In this document: positions 31,869-33,476 of the stretch, piece after piece
Layout of the letters: each line of letters begins with the position of its first letter
Numbering within the stretch: position 1 is the stretch's first letter
Assembly (NCBI RefSeq): GCF_010367455.1
Contig: NZ_WRPR01000108.1
Location: 1-33,476, forward strand
Source: Candidatus Laterigemmans baculatus
Lineage (GTDB): Bacteria; Planctomycetota; Planctomycetia; Pirellulales; Pirellulaceae
Length of the DNA: 33,476 bases
Direction: 5' to 3'
Translations under genes and position numbers: made by a program
The notes under the pieces: generated by a model
What the model was told of the DNA's origin: nothing
Database searches by the model: none
The model's input: only the letters and a program-made list of their open reading frames with translations

Positions 31869-33056
31869 TCAGGCGTACGTATCAGCGCCTCGGGGCCTCT
31901 CGACCAGCACCGCGTCGAAGATCTCCGCCTCGTCCGGTCCTCCGCGTCCTTGAGCCCAGGGGGCCAGAGCGAGGCGGTCGGCGAGGGATTCGAAGTCGAG
32001 CACTCCCAGAAGTCGCCCCTGGGCATCGAGCACCGGAACCACGGTTTGCTGGCGAGGGGGAAGTCCGCCCACTTGGGCGGCGAGCGAACCGGGGGCTTCG
32101 AGCGTTGGATAGCTGCGGGTGAGCAGATCGCTCGCCGTGGCGGTCGTGCGGCCGCTGCGAACCGCTTCGGCGACGGCATCGACTCCGAGCATCCCGAGGT
32201 AGTGCGTGCCAACGCCCAGGACCGGGACGCTCCGCAACGAGCGGCGGTGGAAGAACTCGACCAGCGTGGCGAGCGAGTCGAGGGCGTGGACGCTGGTCGT
32301 GTCGCGGATCATGGCATCCTCGATGCGGATCCCGCGGATCAACTCGCTCGCCTCCACGTGCCGCGATTCCATCCAGCCGGCATAGCCGATGAACGCGGCG
32401 ATCAGGACCATCACGATCGCCTGCGACTGAAAGCCCACAAAAGCCATCAGGACCGCGGCGACCAATCCGATCCGAGCGGCGACCTGCGTGGCCCGACGGT
32501 ACTCGAGCACCATCGCCAGCAGCGACCGCAACACCCGGCCGCCGTCCATCGGGAACGCCGGAATCATGTTGAACAGCACCAGCGCGATGTTGACCGCCAA
32601 CAGCCAGCCGGCGGTAGTCGTCAGCAGGATTGGCTCGATCACATCCAGCGACCCCGAGCAAACCGCGGGCACGAAGATCACCAAACCGAGGGCGATCAAG
32701 GCGGCGATCGCGACGTTCACCGCGGGGCCGGCGACGGCGACCAAAAATTCCTGCCACGGGACGCGCGGCATCCGCTCCAGGCGGGCCAAACCGCCAATCG
32801 GCAGCAGCGTGATGTCGACCGTTCGCACGCCGAACCGGCGGGCCGCCATCGCATGCCCGTACTCGTGCAGCGTCACGCAGACGAAGAGCGCGAAGATCCG
32901 CAGCACGTTGATCAGCGCCGCTTCCCAGCCCTCACCGGCCGCCAAACTCCAGCCGCCAAGGCTCAGCGGCAGCAGCCAGTAGGACCAGTGGATGAAGAGG
33001 TCGATCCCCAGGAATCGGCCGACTTTTAAGCGGCGGGTGAGTTTTCGCTTCAACAT
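31869..33056 (-). CDS. Site-2 protease family (M50) metalloprotease with CBS domains
   Basis: This 395-residue membrane zinc protease carries the active-site HEYGH (His64, Glu65, His68, within FVCVTLHEYGHAMAARRFG) and the third ligand in NMIPAFPMDGGRVLRS (Asp171). About six hydrophobic segments lie in the first 225 residues, followed by two CBS domains (about 235-380: IEDAMIRDTTSVHALDSLAT, LRSVPVLGVGTHYLGMLGVD, TVVPVLDAQGRLLGVLDFES). CBS-containing S2P proteins cleave substrates inside the membrane, and the CBS pair often senses adenine nucleotides or redox state. The start at 33056 gives the usual MLKRKLTRRLKVGRFLGIDL; a frame extension to 33122 lacks similarity. It lies 320 nt upstream of the flotillin operon on the same strand and may be transcribed separately. 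Confidence 0.93.
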   Translation of the reverse strand: MLKRKLTRRLKVGRFLGIDLFIHWSYWLLPLSLGGWSLAAGEGWEAALINVLRIFALFVCVTLHEYGHAMAARRFGVRTVDITLLPIGGLARLERMPRVPWQEFLVAVAGPAVNVAIAALIALGLVIFVPAVCSGSLDVIEPILLTTTAGWLLAVNIALVLFNMIPAFPMDGGRVLRSLLAMVLEYRRATQVAARIGLVAAVLMAFVGFQSQAIVMVLIAAFIGYAGWMESRHVEASELIRGIRIEDAMIRDTTSVHALDSLATLVEFFHRRSLRSVPVLGVGTHYLGMLGVDAVAEAVRSGRTTATASDLLTRSYPTLEAPGSLAAQVGGLPPRQQTVVPVLDAQGRLLGVLDFESLADRLALAPWAQGRGGPDEAEIFDAVLVERPRGADTYA

Positions 33057-33198
33057 CCATCTTAAGCCAACGAAATCAGAACACAGACTCTTTGCGCCCA
33101 GGCAGACACTACGCCCCGGCAAGCCGCGCGGTTTGCGTCATCGTACCAGCCAGTGTGCGTTTGGCTCAGTCCGGGCCATCCATCAGCCGCAACGCGCG

Positions 33199-33330
33199 AG
33201 GCTCTGTCAGAAACCCCTGAGCCGACGGCGCTAGCCGCGGGTTCTGTAGCGGAGACCCCGGGGCTGCGAGGCCCGAGGCTAGCGCCTACGGCTCAAAAGA
33301 GTGGAATCGCCATGTTTTCTGGCAGAGCCT
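33199..33330. repeat. Nested palindromic element, 132 bp
   Basis: Outer arms 33199-33213 (AGGCTCTGTCAGAAA) and 33316-33330 pair at 14 of 15 positions. Inner arms 33218-33241 (TGAGCCGACGGCGCTAGCC...) and 33272-33295 pair at 21 of 24. The whole can fold into one long stem and carries no gene. It resembles a small non-autonomous element or an extragenic palindrome; I see no target-site duplication. Confidence 0.75.
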
Positions 33331-33400
33331 AGCTGGACAGCGCCACTTTCTTACGCTGAATTGCCATAAAGTCAGCAGTGCTCAGCAGTTGGCTACCAAG

Positions 33401-33468
33401 TCGTTTAACGGCAAGCCGAAGGCGACTGTGTTTTAAAAAGCAGTCGCCTTCGGCTTGCCGTTAAACGA
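33401..33468. repeat. 64-bp hairpin element, copy 2
   Basis: The arms 33401-33428 and 33441-33468 are perfect 28-bp inverted repeats around the loop TGTTTTAAAAAG (33429-33440). The core 33403-33466 matches copy 1 (14658-14721) at all but one base, the change that made copy 1 imperfect. The rest of the 33057-33476 gap shows no gene. Confidence 0.9.
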
Positions 33469-33476
33469 TTTTTCCG

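Overview
The window looks like planctomycete DNA, most likely from a Pirellulales relative such as Rhodopirellula. Grounds: high GC; a giant secreted protease with the N-terminal FERLEDRRLLA motif and the planctomycete-type C-terminal calcium-binding module; a Tat-exported sugar isomerase-like protein; a long AsmA-like protein; and extragenic palindromes resembling those I associate with Rhodopirellula genomes. This assignment is inference from gene content, not from a phylogenetic marker.

Region 1 (1 to about 3410) is the main discovery. I read it as part of an integron gene-cassette array with no integrase in view. Seven sites of about 80-93 bp share one unusual fold: an outer CGAAC/GTTCG-type core, an unpaired spacer of 3 nt (left) against 4 nt (right), then paired segments of about 5, 6 and 7 bp. 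The left arm carries two extra bases, and the inner one is A in all seven. This is the attC architecture (R''-L''-L'-R' with extrahelical bases). The cassettes all read left to right and carry a PIN-domain toxin pair, a RelE/ParE-type toxin pair, a DUF6883-like/DUF4926-like pair, a small membrane protein, and two cassettes with no recognisable gene. Several stop codons lie inside or next to the attC site. The integrase and attI would be expected to the left of position 1.

Region 2 (3410-4730) is a graveyard. It holds a truncated IS91-like transposase directly after the last attC, a probable IS110-like transposase fragment, and a broken small membrane-protein gene.

Region 3 (4730-15876) is ordinary chromosome: an 1810-residue subtilisin-like protease, a dihydrofolate-reductase-fold protein, a calcium/sodium antiporter, a Tat-exported TIM-barrel protein, purQ and a secreted NHL-repeat protein. 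Repeated hairpin elements lie in the gaps.

Region 4 (15950-21824) encodes a 1543-residue AsmA-like envelope protein, with two independent 18-bp tandem expansions at equivalent places in its internal duplication, and a Wza-like polysaccharide export lipoprotein.

Region 5 (21873-33056, minus strand) is a probable operon in the order YqiJ-like membrane protein, flotillin (YqiK-like), 1768-residue coiled-coil AAA+ ATPase (DUF3686-type), NtrC-type response regulator. A site-2 protease with CBS domains is encoded upstream. The last 300 bases hold two palindromic elements, one of them a second copy of the hairpin behind purQ.
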